Part shown: one piece after another, positions 23,547 through 32,193 of the stretch | Layout of the letters: each line of letters opens with the position of its first letter | How positions within the stretch are numbered: the first letter of the stretch is position 1 | The notes under the pieces: generated by a model | What the model was told of the DNA's origin: nothing | The model's database searches: none | What the model saw: the letters and a program-made list of their open reading frames with translations, nothing else | Program-made: the position numbers and the translations under genes | Origin: Bacteroidota bacterium | Lineage (GTDB): Bacteria > Bacteroidota > Rhodothermia > Rhodothermales > UBA10348 | Direction: 5' to 3' | Length of the DNA: 50,421 nucleotides | Assembly (NCBI GenBank): GCA_029262775.1 | Contig: JAJCYR010000032.1 | Location: forward strand, 1 to 50,421

Positions 23547-24299
23547 TCACGTATCCATACCATGCTCCACGAGCGCCACGACACCCTCTAACACGAGGTC
23601 GGGACGCACCTCGTCAATTCCGTCCATGCGATCGGCCAGCCAGGCGGCCCACCCGCCCGTAGCGGCCACGTACACCTCCGACCCGGCAACCCCCGCCTCC
23701 TCCAGAAGCCCAGCCATCAACCCCCGTGTCATGGCCATAAATCCATTCATGACACCTGATTGAAGGGCTTTTTCTGTCGATGCGCCCGTCACGCCAGCCG
23801 GATCGACCAGCGGAATAAGCGGCAACTGCGCCGTGCCGGCGCTCAGAGCGCGCCGCATGAGCTCCGGACCCGGTGCAATGATGCCCCCGACGTACGCGCC
23901 ATCGGTACGCACCAACTCCATGTTGAGCGCCGTCCCTGCATCGATAACGAGCGCTGCCCGGCCGGGCGTACGCATCGGCGACAGCCACGCACCGGCCGCC
24001 GCCGCAATACGATCGGCGCCAAGCGTATCTGGCGTTTCGTAATGCATCGCAAAAGGCAACCGGGAGTGCGCCGTGAAAAACTCCAGATGGCAACCCGTAG
24101 CCGCGTGGACCCGCCGGGTCCACGCATCATTCTGCCCGGGCACGACCGAGACGGCGCCAGCCCTATCCATCCGGCTGGCCTTCGCCACAAGCGCTTCGAC
24201 GTCCGACTGCCCCGCGATGCGCCCGGAATACACCATACGCTGCCCGTCCCAGAGGCCAGCTTTGGCCGAACTGTTTCCGATGTCGAGTACCAGGATCAT
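23547..24299 (-). CDS. coaX: type III pantothenate kinase CoaX
   Basis: Phosphorylates pantothenate, the first step of CoA synthesis. P-loop-like MILVLDIGNSSAKAG (Asp6), PDTLGADRIAAAAGA, DAGTALNMELV and GGIIAPGPELMRRALSAGTAQLP are the family motifs. The DxGTAxTxD motif reads DAGTALNME, with Asn for Thr and Glu for the terminal Asp. Start at 24299 overlaps the birA stop by 4 bp, so BirA and CoaX are coupled. A longer in-frame start (24677) is not supported. Confidence 0.95.
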   Translation of the reverse strand: MILVLDIGNSSAKAGLWDGQRMVYSGRIAGQSDVEALVAKASRMDRAGAVSVVPGQNDAWTRRVHAATGCHLEFFTAHSRLPFAMHYETPDTLGADRIAAAAGAWLSPMRTPGRAALVIDAGTALNMELVRTDGAYVGGIIAPGPELMRRALSAGTAQLPLIPLVDPAGVTGASTEKALQSGVMNGFMAMTRGLMAGLLEEAGVAGSEVYVAATGGWAAWLADRMDGIDEVRPDLVLEGVVALVEHGMDT

Positions 24300-25060
24300 G
24301 ATGCCGCCATGGTTACGTCGCCCGCATGAAACGTCTCTTCGCGACCCTCTACACGCAGCCGAAGCGCGCCCTCCAGCGTCACGCCCAGAAAGGTCCCGGT
24401 TACGGGTGGCCGTCCTTCCATACTGCGGATGGTGATGGGCCGGCCCGCATGCGGAAGCCGCGCGGCGTAGGCTGTGGCAAGATCCGATGCATCGAGTGTC
24501 AGGCAGGCCTCCATCTGACGGAGTACGGCGTCGAAGACGCGCCCCCGATCCACGGGTCTTCCCAGGACGAGTGCAAGTGAAATTCGGTTGTCGTCCGGAA
24601 ATTCGGTCTGATTCACATTGAGGCCCAGGCCGAGTACGAGGGCGCCGTGGGCGTGCTCCATCAGGATACCCCCACATTTCCTGCCATCGACCAGGATGTC
24701 ATTGGGCCATTTGAGCACGACATGGGCCGCGGGGTTCAGATCATCGACGGCGCGGCACACGGCCAGTCCAGCCATCATGACATAGCGCCCCCATGCGGAA
24801 ATGGGTTCGGACGGTCTCAGGATAATACTCGTCAGAAGGTTCTGCCCCCGGGTCGAGTCCCACGTGCGTCCGTGCCTGCCGCGCCCGTCCGTCTGGAAGT
24901 CCGCCACGACCAACGTCCCGGCCGCCGCGCCGTCCATGGCGAGCTGCCGGGCCAACCGGTTCGTGGAGTCCACGACGGCTTCATACTGCACCGTGTGGCC
25001 CAGTAAGCTGCCTGCACGTGAAGAAAATGGACCGGAGTGCCTCGTGGTCATTTGAAACAA
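24296..25060 (-). CDS. birA: biotin--[acetyl-CoA-carboxylase] ligase BirA (catalytic form)
   Basis: Attaches biotin to the AccB carrier. The biotinyl-AMP loop is GRGRHGRTWDS; KWPNDILVDGRKCGGILME and GLGLNVNQTEF are standard. There is no N-terminal HTH, so it is the monofunctional type that does not repress bio genes. The C-terminal SH3-like domain covers about the last 50 residues. The stop TGA overlaps the coaX ATG; BirA-CoaX pairs are common because both serve cofactor metabolism. Confidence 0.95.
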   Translation of the reverse strand: MFQMTTRHSGPFSSRAGSLLGHTVQYEAVVDSTNRLARQLAMDGAAAGTLVVADFQTDGRGRHGRTWDSTRGQNLLTSIILRPSEPISAWGRYVMMAGLAVCRAVDDLNPAAHVVLKWPNDILVDGRKCGGILMEHAHGALVLGLGLNVNQTEFPDDNRISLALVLGRPVDRGRVFDAVLRQMEACLTLDASDLATAYAARLPHAGRPITIRSMEGRPPVTGTFLGVTLEGALRLRVEGREETFHAGDVTMAAS

Positions 25061-25167
25061 GGAGTGTTCATCCGAGTGGACAGCGGATTGCCGCCCATTT
25101 GCATTCTCGTTGAAAGGTACGATTTTTGAAGGGTATGCGGCAGACCTCCCAGGTACAACCCAAGCAC

Positions 25168-25920
25168 ATGCCCCCTTTTACCTCCATCCGGCTGCTCGCC
25201 TGCCTGCTGCTTGTCGCGGCTGCAGAACCGGTAGTGGTGCCGGAAGCGGCCGCCGCCCTGACAGGGCAGCTCTTTCCCGCGGGCCAGCAGAACGAAGCCG
25301 CGCTGCAACCGGTGCATCGCCCCTACGAACTGCAGCGTCACTTTCACCGGGCCAAAACCGCATTTGAGTCCGGTTCCAGCCTGCTCGAAGCCAAGGCCCG
25401 CATAGACCGCGTTCTTAAAGTGCTCCCCGACGACGTGGAGGCGCGCAAGCTCCGTGCCCATGTGCTGCTCACCATGGACCGTCCGGAAGATGCCTTTGCG
25501 GACGCCCAGCGTGCCGTAGCGCTGAACGAATTTGACGGAGAGGCCCACGTGCTCCGCTGCGAGAGTGGCGTAGGCGCGGGCCAGCATGAGTGGGCCGCGC
25601 GGTCGCTCGACCGCGCGGCCCACTTCATGCTGCGCGATGCCGGACTTTACGTCAGGCTCTCGGCCTGCGCACTGGAACTGGGCGACACGACCAAGTCGGA
25701 AGCGCTGGCCCGCGTCGCCGTAGCGCGCGAACCGGACAACCCCCAGGCGCGCCTGCATCTGGCACGGGTATTCGTGGCAGCCGGTCAGAACGACATGGCA
25801 GCCAGGGTAGTGCTCGAGGGCTTCGAAAAACGCATCCTTCGCCCGGCCGATATCCGGCGCAACGTGCATGTGGCCCCGCTCATGGACCGTCCGGACCTGG
25901 CGCCGTGGCGACGCCGCTGA
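25168..25920 (+). CDS. secreted TPR-repeat protein
   Basis: An N-terminal hydrophobic segment (SIRLLACLLLVAAAEPVVVPEAAA) looks like a cleavable signal. ATG 25168 places it correctly; ATG 25126 would add 14 residues. The mature part has about four tetratricopeptide units (KARIDRVLKVLPDDVEARKLRAHVLL; RPEDAFADAQRAVALNEFDGEAHVLR; DTTKSEALARVAVAREPDNPQARLHLARVFV). It is probably a periplasmic scaffold. Its 3' end overlaps the convergent gene at 25880 by 41 bp. Confidence 0.8.
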   Translation: MPPFTSIRLLACLLLVAAAEPVVVPEAAAALTGQLFPAGQQNEAALQPVHRPYELQRHFHRAKTAFESGSSLLEAKARIDRVLKVLPDDVEARKLRAHVLLTMDRPEDAFADAQRAVALNEFDGEAHVLRCESGVGAGQHEWAARSLDRAAHFMLRDAGLYVRLSACALELGDTTKSEALARVAVAREPDNPQARLHLARVFVAAGQNDMAARVVLEGFEKRILRPADIRRNVHVAPLMDRPDLAPWRRR

Positions 25921-26740
25921 GCCGCACATCCGTATAGGTCGACACGGTCCTCACCCGATATGCTCCCCGGAAGGGCGTCCGGATCCGGGATTCGAAACGG
26001 GTATTGTTGGGAACGGCGCCGGTCCCGTCGGCGAGCAGCGTGATATCCACGTAGAACGAGCTCTCCTCGCGGAAGAGTAGCGCCAGATCCACACGCTCTA
26101 TATACATGGCCACCAATTTCCGCGTCCCACGGTCCATGTAGTGGCGCGCGCGGCGCACGTTCAGCCCGTCCGCCAGGTCCGGCCGCGCGCGCGCCTCGAC
26201 GACCTGCGCCTGCCTGTTCCACAACAGGGTATCGGGCAGTTCCCGGAAGGCATACCGGTCCATGTTGCGGGCGTCGAGGTAGACCGGTTCATCGGGCAGG
26301 ACAAACGGCACCAGATTCAACGGATCGGTCGTAGCCACATTTTCCGATTGAAATCGCCTGAAAAACCCGTAGTCAAACGAGCCACCCGAATCGGCCTGCT
26401 GCACGAAAACCTGCCGTTCGCCATCGACCATACGCACTTCGGCAATGTGTTCGGTGTAGGCAATCAGGAAATCCTGCTCGTCGTACTGCTCGGTACGGAT
26501 ATAGCGGGTATACTCCGATCTGGACAGCAGGCCGAACGCATTGACCAATTCCTGCGTATCAGCGGCACGTATATCCTCAACCAGCGCATCGCGTTCAGCC
26601 CGCTCATCCGGCCCCAGCGGCGTCACCTGCCGGCCTCCACAGGCGGCCAACAGGGCGCCAGCCAGCAGCAGCCAACCACCCGGCACGAGCAGACAGACCG
26701 GCGCCAGGACGCGCTGCGAACGAGCCCAACCCGAAATCAT
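25880..26740 (-). CDS. hypothetical lipoprotein
   Basis: Start at ATG 26740 (MISGWARSQRVL), since the 26773 start would overlap the divergent suhB. The signal ends in LLAACGG (lipobox Cys). The mature part is charged, with YDEQDFLIAYTEHIAEVRMVDGERQVFVQQADSGGSFDYGFF, YLDARNMDRYAFRELPDTLLWNRQAQVVEARARP, and a beta-rich end (LFREESSFYVDITLLADGTGAVPNNTRFESRIRTPFRGAYRVRT). No named domain was recognised. It converges with the TPR gene and overlaps it by 41 bp. Confidence 0.75.
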   Translation of the reverse strand: MISGWARSQRVLAPVCLLVPGGWLLLAGALLAACGGRQVTPLGPDERAERDALVEDIRAADTQELVNAFGLLSRSEYTRYIRTEQYDEQDFLIAYTEHIAEVRMVDGERQVFVQQADSGGSFDYGFFRRFQSENVATTDPLNLVPFVLPDEPVYLDARNMDRYAFRELPDTLLWNRQAQVVEARARPDLADGLNVRRARHYMDRGTRKLVAMYIERVDLALLFREESSFYVDITLLADGTGAVPNNTRFESRIRTPFRGAYRVRTVSTYTDVRLSGVATAPGPDGP

Positions 26741-26760
26741 CCCACAATCATCCATCTGAC

Positions 26761-27600
26761 ATGTCCATTCCATCCCCGGATTTCAAAATTTACGAAACAG
26801 CCCTTCGGGTCGGAGGTGTGGCGGCGCGCGAAGCCGGCGCCTACATCCTGTCCGAATCAGGATCTGTGTCGAGCGAAGACATCGCCGACAAAGGTACGCA
26901 CGATCTCGTCAGCCGGGTAGACCACGAAGCGCAGCGTCTCATTACCGCTCGCATTGCCGAAGCGTTTCCCAAACACCACATCCTGGCCGAAGAGGGCGAC
27001 GGCAAGGTACACGTGCCGGAGAAAGGATATACGTGGATCATTGACCCGCTCGATGGCACCACCAACTTCCTGCACGGCGTGCCTCCCTGGTCTGTGTCGA
27101 TCGGGCTTGCCTATCAAGGCCAGCCGCAGATGGGCATCGTGTTCGACGTCACCCGCAACGAACTCTTTACGGCGGCCGAAGGCATGGGCGCCTTCGTGAA
27201 CGGCCAGCCTTGCACCGTCAGCAGGAGCAGTCACCTGAACGACAGTCTCCTGACCACGGGTTTCCCGTACCGTGATTTTGACCATGTAGAGGCCTACCTC
27301 TCGGCGCTCGGCCACTTCATGAAAGAGACCCGCGGCGTCCGCCGCCCCGGGTGCGCGTCCATTGATCTGGCCTGGGTCGCCGCCGGCCGATTCGACGGCT
27401 TCTTCGAGAGCGGCCTGCATCCGTGGGACGTAGCCGCCGGCATGGTCCTTGTCCGCGAGGCCGGCGGGCGCTTGTCGAACTACGAAGGGGAAGATGACCT
27501 GACACCGCTCGGCGGTCAGATCATCGCCTCCAACGGACTCATCCACGATCATATCGTGCACATTCTTCAACCCGTCCGTAACGTACTCAACCCCGCATAG
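26761..27600 (+). CDS. suhB: inositol-1-monophosphatase family protein (SuhB-like)
   Basis: Metal-dependent sugar phosphatase. EEGDG carries the first ligand; DPLDGTTNFLHG (Asp95, Asp98) is the core motif; HPWDVAAGMVLVREAGG is the C-terminal signature with the third Asp. A length of 279 aa is normal. It begins 20 bp from the divergent lipoprotein start. Substrate specificity (inositol-P, NADP, histidinol-P) cannot be decided; histidinol-phosphate phosphatase activity is known in some members and would matter, because the HisB here lacks a phosphatase domain. Confidence 0.92.
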   Translation: MSIPSPDFKIYETALRVGGVAAREAGAYILSESGSVSSEDIADKGTHDLVSRVDHEAQRLITARIAEAFPKHHILAEEGDGKVHVPEKGYTWIIDPLDGTTNFLHGVPPWSVSIGLAYQGQPQMGIVFDVTRNELFTAAEGMGAFVNGQPCTVSRSSHLNDSLLTTGFPYRDFDHVEAYLSALGHFMKETRGVRRPGCASIDLAWVAAGRFDGFFESGLHPWDVAAGMVLVREAGGRLSNYEGEDDLTPLGGQIIASNGLIHDHIVHILQPVRNVLNPA

Positions 27601-27652
27601 TGCGTATGCGTATCTTTGCGCATTCTCATCCAGCAACCTGAGCCCCAATTTC

Positions 27653-28477
27653 ATGGCCTCATCAGGACACGGCCTCCTCGAAGGCAAAAAAGGCATCATT
27701 TTCGGCGCCCTCAACGAAAGCTCCATTGCCTGGTCCATCGCGGAAGCGGTGCACCGAGAAGGTGGCGAGCTCATCCTGTCCAATGCTCCCGTCGCACGGC
27801 GACTTGGGTCGCTCGACGCGCTCGCCGAAGCCACAGGAGCCCGCGTGGTCTGGGCCGATGCCACGAGCGACGACGACCTCTCCGCCCTGGTCTCCGAGGC
27901 CAAGGAGGCGTGGGGCGGCATTGACTTCATGGTGCACTCCATCGGAATGGGCCTCAACGTACGCAAGAACGTGGAGTATGAGGAGCTCAACTACGAGTGG
28001 TACAAGAAAACCCTCGACATCTCAGCTATCAGTCTACACCGCTCCATCCAGGCCTGTCTGGCCCAGGATGCTCTTCGAAGCGGCGCATCCATCCTGGCCC
28101 TCTCCTACATCGGAGCACAGCGTACGTTTTCCAAATATTCTGAAATGGGCGATGCGAAGGCCCTGCTCGAAAGCATTGTGCGCAGCTATGGCTACCGGCT
28201 CGGCAAACACGGTGTGCGCATCAATGCCGTGTCCCAGAGCCCGACAAAAACGACGGCCGGCTCCGGAATTGCCGGATTTGACGCCATGTTTGAATTCGCG
28301 CAACGTATTTCGCCGCTTGGCAATGCCGACGCCAGGTCGTGTGCGGACTACTGTGTGACGCTGCTCTCCGATTTGACGCGCATGGTGACCATGCAGACGC
28401 TCTTTCACGACGGCGGATTCAGCACAATGGGTATTTCGGACGCACTCATCGAAGACCTCGCCTCCGTGCTTACATGA
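27653..28477 (+). CDS. fabI: enoyl-[acyl-carrier-protein] reductase (NADH) FabI
   Basis: Reduces enoyl-ACP in the last step of fatty-acid elongation. GALNESSIAWSIA is the FabI cofactor motif in place of the standard Rossmann GxGxxG. Catalytic residues are Tyr152, Tyr162 and Lys169 in SYIGAQRTFSKYSEMGDAK. INAVSQSPTKTTAGSGIAGF forms the substrate loop. The start 53 bp after suhB gives the normal length. The stop overlaps the start of the HAD gene by 4 bp. Triclosan-type inhibitors act on this family. Confidence 0.96.
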   Translation: MASSGHGLLEGKKGIIFGALNESSIAWSIAEAVHREGGELILSNAPVARRLGSLDALAEATGARVVWADATSDDDLSALVSEAKEAWGGIDFMVHSIGMGLNVRKNVEYEELNYEWYKKTLDISAISLHRSIQACLAQDALRSGASILALSYIGAQRTFSKYSEMGDAKALLESIVRSYGYRLGKHGVRINAVSQSPTKTTAGSGIAGFDAMFEFAQRISPLGNADARSCADYCVTLLSDLTRMVTMQTLFHDGGFSTMGISDALIEDLASVLT

Positions 28478-29229
28478 TCACCCTCTTCGTCAGCGACATC
28501 GACGGCTGTCTCGCTGAGCCGTACGCTCCGTTTGAGATGACGCGCCTCGCGTACCTCGCCGATCGGACGGCGAAGGGCGGCATGCCGAGGGACCATGGCG
28601 TACTTCCAGCCGTGAGTATCTGCTCGGGGCGGTCGTATCCCTACGTGGAAGCCATGTGCCAACTGCTGGGTTGCCGCGTTCCAGTCCTGTTCGAATCCGG
28701 CGCGGGCATGTTTGACCGCGAAGCGGCGACGTGCACGTGGCACCCGAAGGCAACGCCGGGCGTGCGGAAGCAGGTGAACCGCGTCCGAAAATTCATGGAG
28801 CGACTGGTCGAGGGCACGGGCATGAGCATTGATTACGCCAAGGTCATGCAGGCGGCGCTCGTGGGAACGAACGCGGACGAGCTCAAAAACGCCGCGTCCG
28901 CCATTTCGGACTGGGTCCACGCGCACGCCCCTGAATTCGAGACGTTCACCACGCATGTATCGATCGATGTCGTGCCGCGTTGGCTCACCAAGCGGGAAGG
29001 ACTCCTGTGGCTGAGCCAGCACGCGGGTGTACCCCTGGAGAACATGGCCTACATCGGCGATACAAACGGGGATATCGGCGCCCTGAAGTCAGTTCGACTC
29101 TCGTTTGCACCGGCCAATGCCGTACCCGAAGTCAGGAAAATCGTCGACCACGTTACGCAAGACCCCTATGCAGACGGGGTTATTGAAGCGCTTTCGCGCT
29201 GCCTCGTACACAACACAGACGCCTGCTGA
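28474..29229 (+). CDS. HAD-superfamily hydrolase (Cof/type IIB-like phosphatase)
   Basis: Start at 28474 inside the fabI stop codon. VSDIDGCLAE holds the nucleophile Asp with Asp+2; ICSGRSYPYVEAM supplies motif II Ser; KREGLLWLSQHAGV the motif III Lys; and YIGDTNGDIGAL the acidic motif IV. A cap between motifs II and III spans about residues 80-180. The fold resembles Cof and mannosyl-3-phosphoglycerate phosphatases. The substrate is unknown. Confidence 0.9.
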   Translation: MITLFVSDIDGCLAEPYAPFEMTRLAYLADRTAKGGMPRDHGVLPAVSICSGRSYPYVEAMCQLLGCRVPVLFESGAGMFDREAATCTWHPKATPGVRKQVNRVRKFMERLVEGTGMSIDYAKVMQAALVGTNADELKNAASAISDWVHAHAPEFETFTTHVSIDVVPRWLTKREGLLWLSQHAGVPLENMAYIGDTNGDIGALKSVRLSFAPANAVPEVRKIVDHVTQDPYADGVIEALSRCLVHNTDAC

Positions 29230-29283
29230 CGAATAGCAGCACCCGGTAGAGGATCCCAAGGGAGTTCTGCTCGTTTCCAGCGC

Positions 29284-30045
29284 ATGTACTGGACGTTTCG
29301 AACTGCTTTTCTGCTCCTGTTGGCCCCGCTCGTGCTGCCGGGCCAGGAGGTATTGGCGCAGGCAGATGCCAGCAGCCTGTACTACGTGACCGAGCGAAGC
29401 GCGGCCATCACGTTCGCCGATGACACCACTCGGACCTATGTGCATCCGGGGTATCGTGAACCGCTGATGGTGCTGTCCGGTGCGGACCAGGCGCCCGGCG
29501 GGTGGCTCTTCGTGCGCACGCTCGATGGTGCCCATGGCCTCATCCGCGAGTCGGCTGTCTCGAACATATGGATCCGCGTTTCCAAATCGGAGCAGACGCT
29601 GCACGTGTACCGCGGGCGCCAACTCATTTTCGATTGGCCCACGGACCTTGGCTACAACTTCTTCGCAGACAAGGTAAAGCGGGGCTCCGCGGCCGAGCCG
29701 GATCACTGGCGAACGCCGGAGGGCGAATTCTTCGTGGTCGCCAAAAACCCCCGATCCCAATTCCATCGTGCGTTTGTTTTGAACTACCCCAATGCCAGCA
29801 ATGCAGAACGGGGACTGGAAGAAGGTCTGATTTCCGACGCCGAGTACGAAGCCATTGCAACGGCTGAAGCCCAGTTCCGCGTGCCACCCATGTCAACAGC
29901 ACTCGGCGGCTTCATTGAAATCCACGGTGACGGCACGGGAATCCGCAGCAACTGGACCCAGGGATGCATTGCCATCACGAACACGCAGATGAATACCCTC
30001 TGGGACATGATCCAGGTAGGTACACCCGTCCTCATAGAACCCTGA
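29284..30045 (+). CDS. L,D-transpeptidase (YkuD domain) with signal peptide
   Basis: An N-terminal signal (FLLLLAPLVLPGQEVLAQA) directs it to the periplasm. The YkuD domain starts at about residue 95 (IRVSKSEQTLHVYRGRQLIFDWPTDLG) and carries the active site HGDGTG...SNWTQGCIAIT, with His214 and Cys228. It is most like the YafK group, which acts on peptidoglycan crosslinks or lipoprotein attachment. Residues 30-90 may form an SH3-like N-domain. It sits 4 bp before nfeD. Confidence 0.93.
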   Translation: MYWTFRTAFLLLLAPLVLPGQEVLAQADASSLYYVTERSAAITFADDTTRTYVHPGYREPLMVLSGADQAPGGWLFVRTLDGAHGLIRESAVSNIWIRVSKSEQTLHVYRGRQLIFDWPTDLGYNFFADKVKRGSAAEPDHWRTPEGEFFVVAKNPRSQFHRAFVLNYPNASNAERGLEEGLISDAEYEAIATAEAQFRVPPMSTALGGFIEIHGDGTGIRSNWTQGCIAITNTQMNTLWDMIQVGTPVLIEP

Positions 30046-30049
30046 GCCC

Positions 30050-31447
30050 ATGCGACGCATAGATTTATCCGGCCCCACCCTGCTGGTATTTACCCTCTTG
30101 GCTGCGTTGTTGTCCCTCACCGGACGGCCCACGGCAAAGGCACAACTTGTGCCGTTTGAACGTCTCAGCGACGGCCCGGTCTACATTGTCCGCGTGGACG
30201 GCATGATCGACAAGGGACTCTCCATGCACCTGGATCGGGCTATTGCAAGTGCCGAGACCGACAATGCCAGCCTGCTCATCCTCCACATGGATACGTTCGG
30301 GGGGCTGCTCGATGCCGCGGACATCATGCGCAAGGCACTGCTCTCCACCGCCATCCCCACCGTTTCATTCATTGACCGGAACGCGGCCTCCGCTGGAGCC
30401 CTGATTTCGTACGCCGCCGATCGGATTGTGATGGCTCCCGGGGCCAGCATTGGCGCGGCAACGGTCGTCGAGGGGACGGGCGGCGAAGCTGCGCCCGACA
30501 AATACCAGAGCTACATGCGCGGCCTCATGCGAGCCACCGCCGAAGCCAATGGTCGTGACCCGGCCATAGCCGAAGCCATGGTCGACCCCGACCTGGAGGT
30601 CGACGGCGTCATTGCCGCGGGACAGGTACTTACCCTCTCCACCAAGGAGGCGGTGGACCTGGGCGTGGCCGATGCCGAGATCGTCTCCGTAGACGCCCTC
30701 CTCGACGCGCTGGGTGTGGGGCAGGCCCCGCGCATTGCCCATACGGCCAGTATGAGCGAAAGAACCATCCGGTTTTTCGGCTCTCCGGTACTACAGTCCA
30801 TTCTCATGCTCATGATGCTTGGCGGACTCTACTTCGAACTCCAGACACCCGGCGTCGGGTTTGCCGGCGCCATGGCGGCCGTTGGCGCGGCCCTCTTCTT
30901 CGGCCCCAACTACATGAACGGACTGGTCGAAATCTGGGAGGTGGCCGTTTTCATCCTGGGCGTCGCCCTGCTGCTGGCCGAAATATTCGTGATTCCGGGG
31001 TTCGGTGTGGCTGGCATCAGCGGTATCACGCTCGTTGTGCTGTCACTCGGCGTTTCGCTCATCGGCAACGTGGGCCTCTCGTTCCCCTCCGGGGGAGCCA
31101 TTGCATCGGCCACCGTTACGCTGGCGATCACCATGATTTTGTTCGTTGGCATGCTGTTTGGCCTGGGGAAGTACATACCCCGGTCGGATCGCTTCGCCCA
31201 ACTCGTACTGCAGCCCAACCTCGGCAGCAAGGAAGGATACACGTCCTCATTCACCCGGGCGGAGCTCATGGGCGTGCGCGGCACGGCCCTGACACCGCTG
31301 CGTCCCTCGGGTGCTGTTGACGTCGACGGAGACCGGATAGACGTGGTTACCGCCGGCGACTGGATTGCGGCTGGCACGGAAGTCGAAATTGTGCGCGTCC
31401 AGGGAAGCCGCGTGGAAGTCCGCGCGGTGCGCGAGGCCACGGCTTGA
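30050..31447 (+). CDS. NfeD family membrane serine protease (long form)
   Basis: A ClpP-class N-terminal domain is followed by TM helices and a C-terminal OB (NfeD) domain, 465 aa in all. Signal-like N-terminus; VDGMIDKGLSMHLDRAIASAE; ILHMDTFGGLLDAADIMRKALL; catalytic Ser114 in RNAASAGALISYAADRI; then TM helices from about residue 260 to 370; then the C-terminal OB fold (GVRGTALTPLRPSGAVDVDGDRIDVVTAGDWI). It cleaves stomatin-like partners in archaea. No stomatin gene is adjacent. Confidence 0.93.
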   Translation: MRRIDLSGPTLLVFTLLAALLSLTGRPTAKAQLVPFERLSDGPVYIVRVDGMIDKGLSMHLDRAIASAETDNASLLILHMDTFGGLLDAADIMRKALLSTAIPTVSFIDRNAASAGALISYAADRIVMAPGASIGAATVVEGTGGEAAPDKYQSYMRGLMRATAEANGRDPAIAEAMVDPDLEVDGVIAAGQVLTLSTKEAVDLGVADAEIVSVDALLDALGVGQAPRIAHTASMSERTIRFFGSPVLQSILMLMMLGGLYFELQTPGVGFAGAMAAVGAALFFGPNYMNGLVEIWEVAVFILGVALLLAEIFVIPGFGVAGISGITLVVLSLGVSLIGNVGLSFPSGGAIASATVTLAITMILFVGMLFGLGKYIPRSDRFAQLVLQPNLGSKEGYTSSFTRAELMGVRGTALTPLRPSGAVDVDGDRIDVVTAGDWIAAGTEVEIVRVQGSRVEVRAVREATA

Positions 31448-32184
31448 TGCGCACGGCATCTCTTTGGCGGACCGGTCCATTGATCCTTGCACTGCTTTTC
31501 GGTGGATGCGCAGCTGACGTGCCCATAGAGACCGGGCCGCCCGACGGATGGGTCGCGGACGCCTCACAACTGCGGTGGTGGCAGGCCGATGTAGATACAA
31601 CCGGTCTGTTCCGCAGCCTGGATACGCTCGGAGACCTCGGGGCTACCGGTGCCTACCTCGAAAATGTACAGATCGAGCAGATGACCAATGACCTCGCGCG
31701 GCGCAAGCTGGCGGTGCTGGTCAAGAAAAACCTGCTCCCGCTCTTTCGAAACGAGCCGCAGGTGGTCGATTCACTGTTTGATCGATACGTATTTCCGCGC
31801 ATGGAATCGGCCCGCATTCAGGGTGACGTGACTCCGGAAATCGAAAAGTACAAGGCCGAAGGGTACCGCATCATTGCTCGGCACTTCCGGTCGCCACGGC
31901 CTCTTACGAAAATGGGAACGGATATCCCGGTCGCCATACCCGACAGCCTCCAGAAGGCAGAGTTCAATGGGTCCGCGTTCATACAGGTCGCCATCGACAC
32001 GCTGGGGCAACCGGTCGCCATGGAGCTCCTCTACGGGGTGCACCCCGTTCTGGACCGCATTGCCATGCGCGCTACCACGGAAATGCGCTGGCAACCGGCC
32101 TACCTGCTCGGAACGCACCGCTCGGAAGCCATTCCCTCCTGGGCACGGTTCAAGGTCCGGTTCAACTCGAATTTGACCCCGTGA
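31447..32184 (+). CDS. lipoprotein with TonB-C-like domain
   Basis: ATG 31447 overlaps the nfeD TGA by one base. Lipobox LLFGGC (Cys21). The C-terminal domain (FNGSAFIQVAIDTLGQPVAMELLYGVHPVLDRIAMRATTEMRWQPAYLLG) fits TonB_C: 'G...v.v.iD..G.......g.hp.ld..A......W.PA'. The central helical part lacks a TM anchor and Pro-rich linker, so it is not a classic TonB; energy coupling is doubtful. Confidence 0.8.
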   Translation: MRTASLWRTGPLILALLFGGCAADVPIETGPPDGWVADASQLRWWQADVDTTGLFRSLDTLGDLGATGAYLENVQIEQMTNDLARRKLAVLVKKNLLPLFRNEPQVVDSLFDRYVFPRMESARIQGDVTPEIEKYKAEGYRIIARHFRSPRPLTKMGTDIPVAIPDSLQKAEFNGSAFIQVAIDTLGQPVAMELLYGVHPVLDRIAMRATTEMRWQPAYLLGTHRSEAIPSWARFKVRFNSNLTP

Positions 32185-32193
32185 GGGCGCCCG

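Noticed and set aside
24300-24677. Longer N-terminus for coaX
   Set aside because: The segment is antisense-frame to birA; the family starts at M-I-L-V-L-D-I-G-N at 24299.
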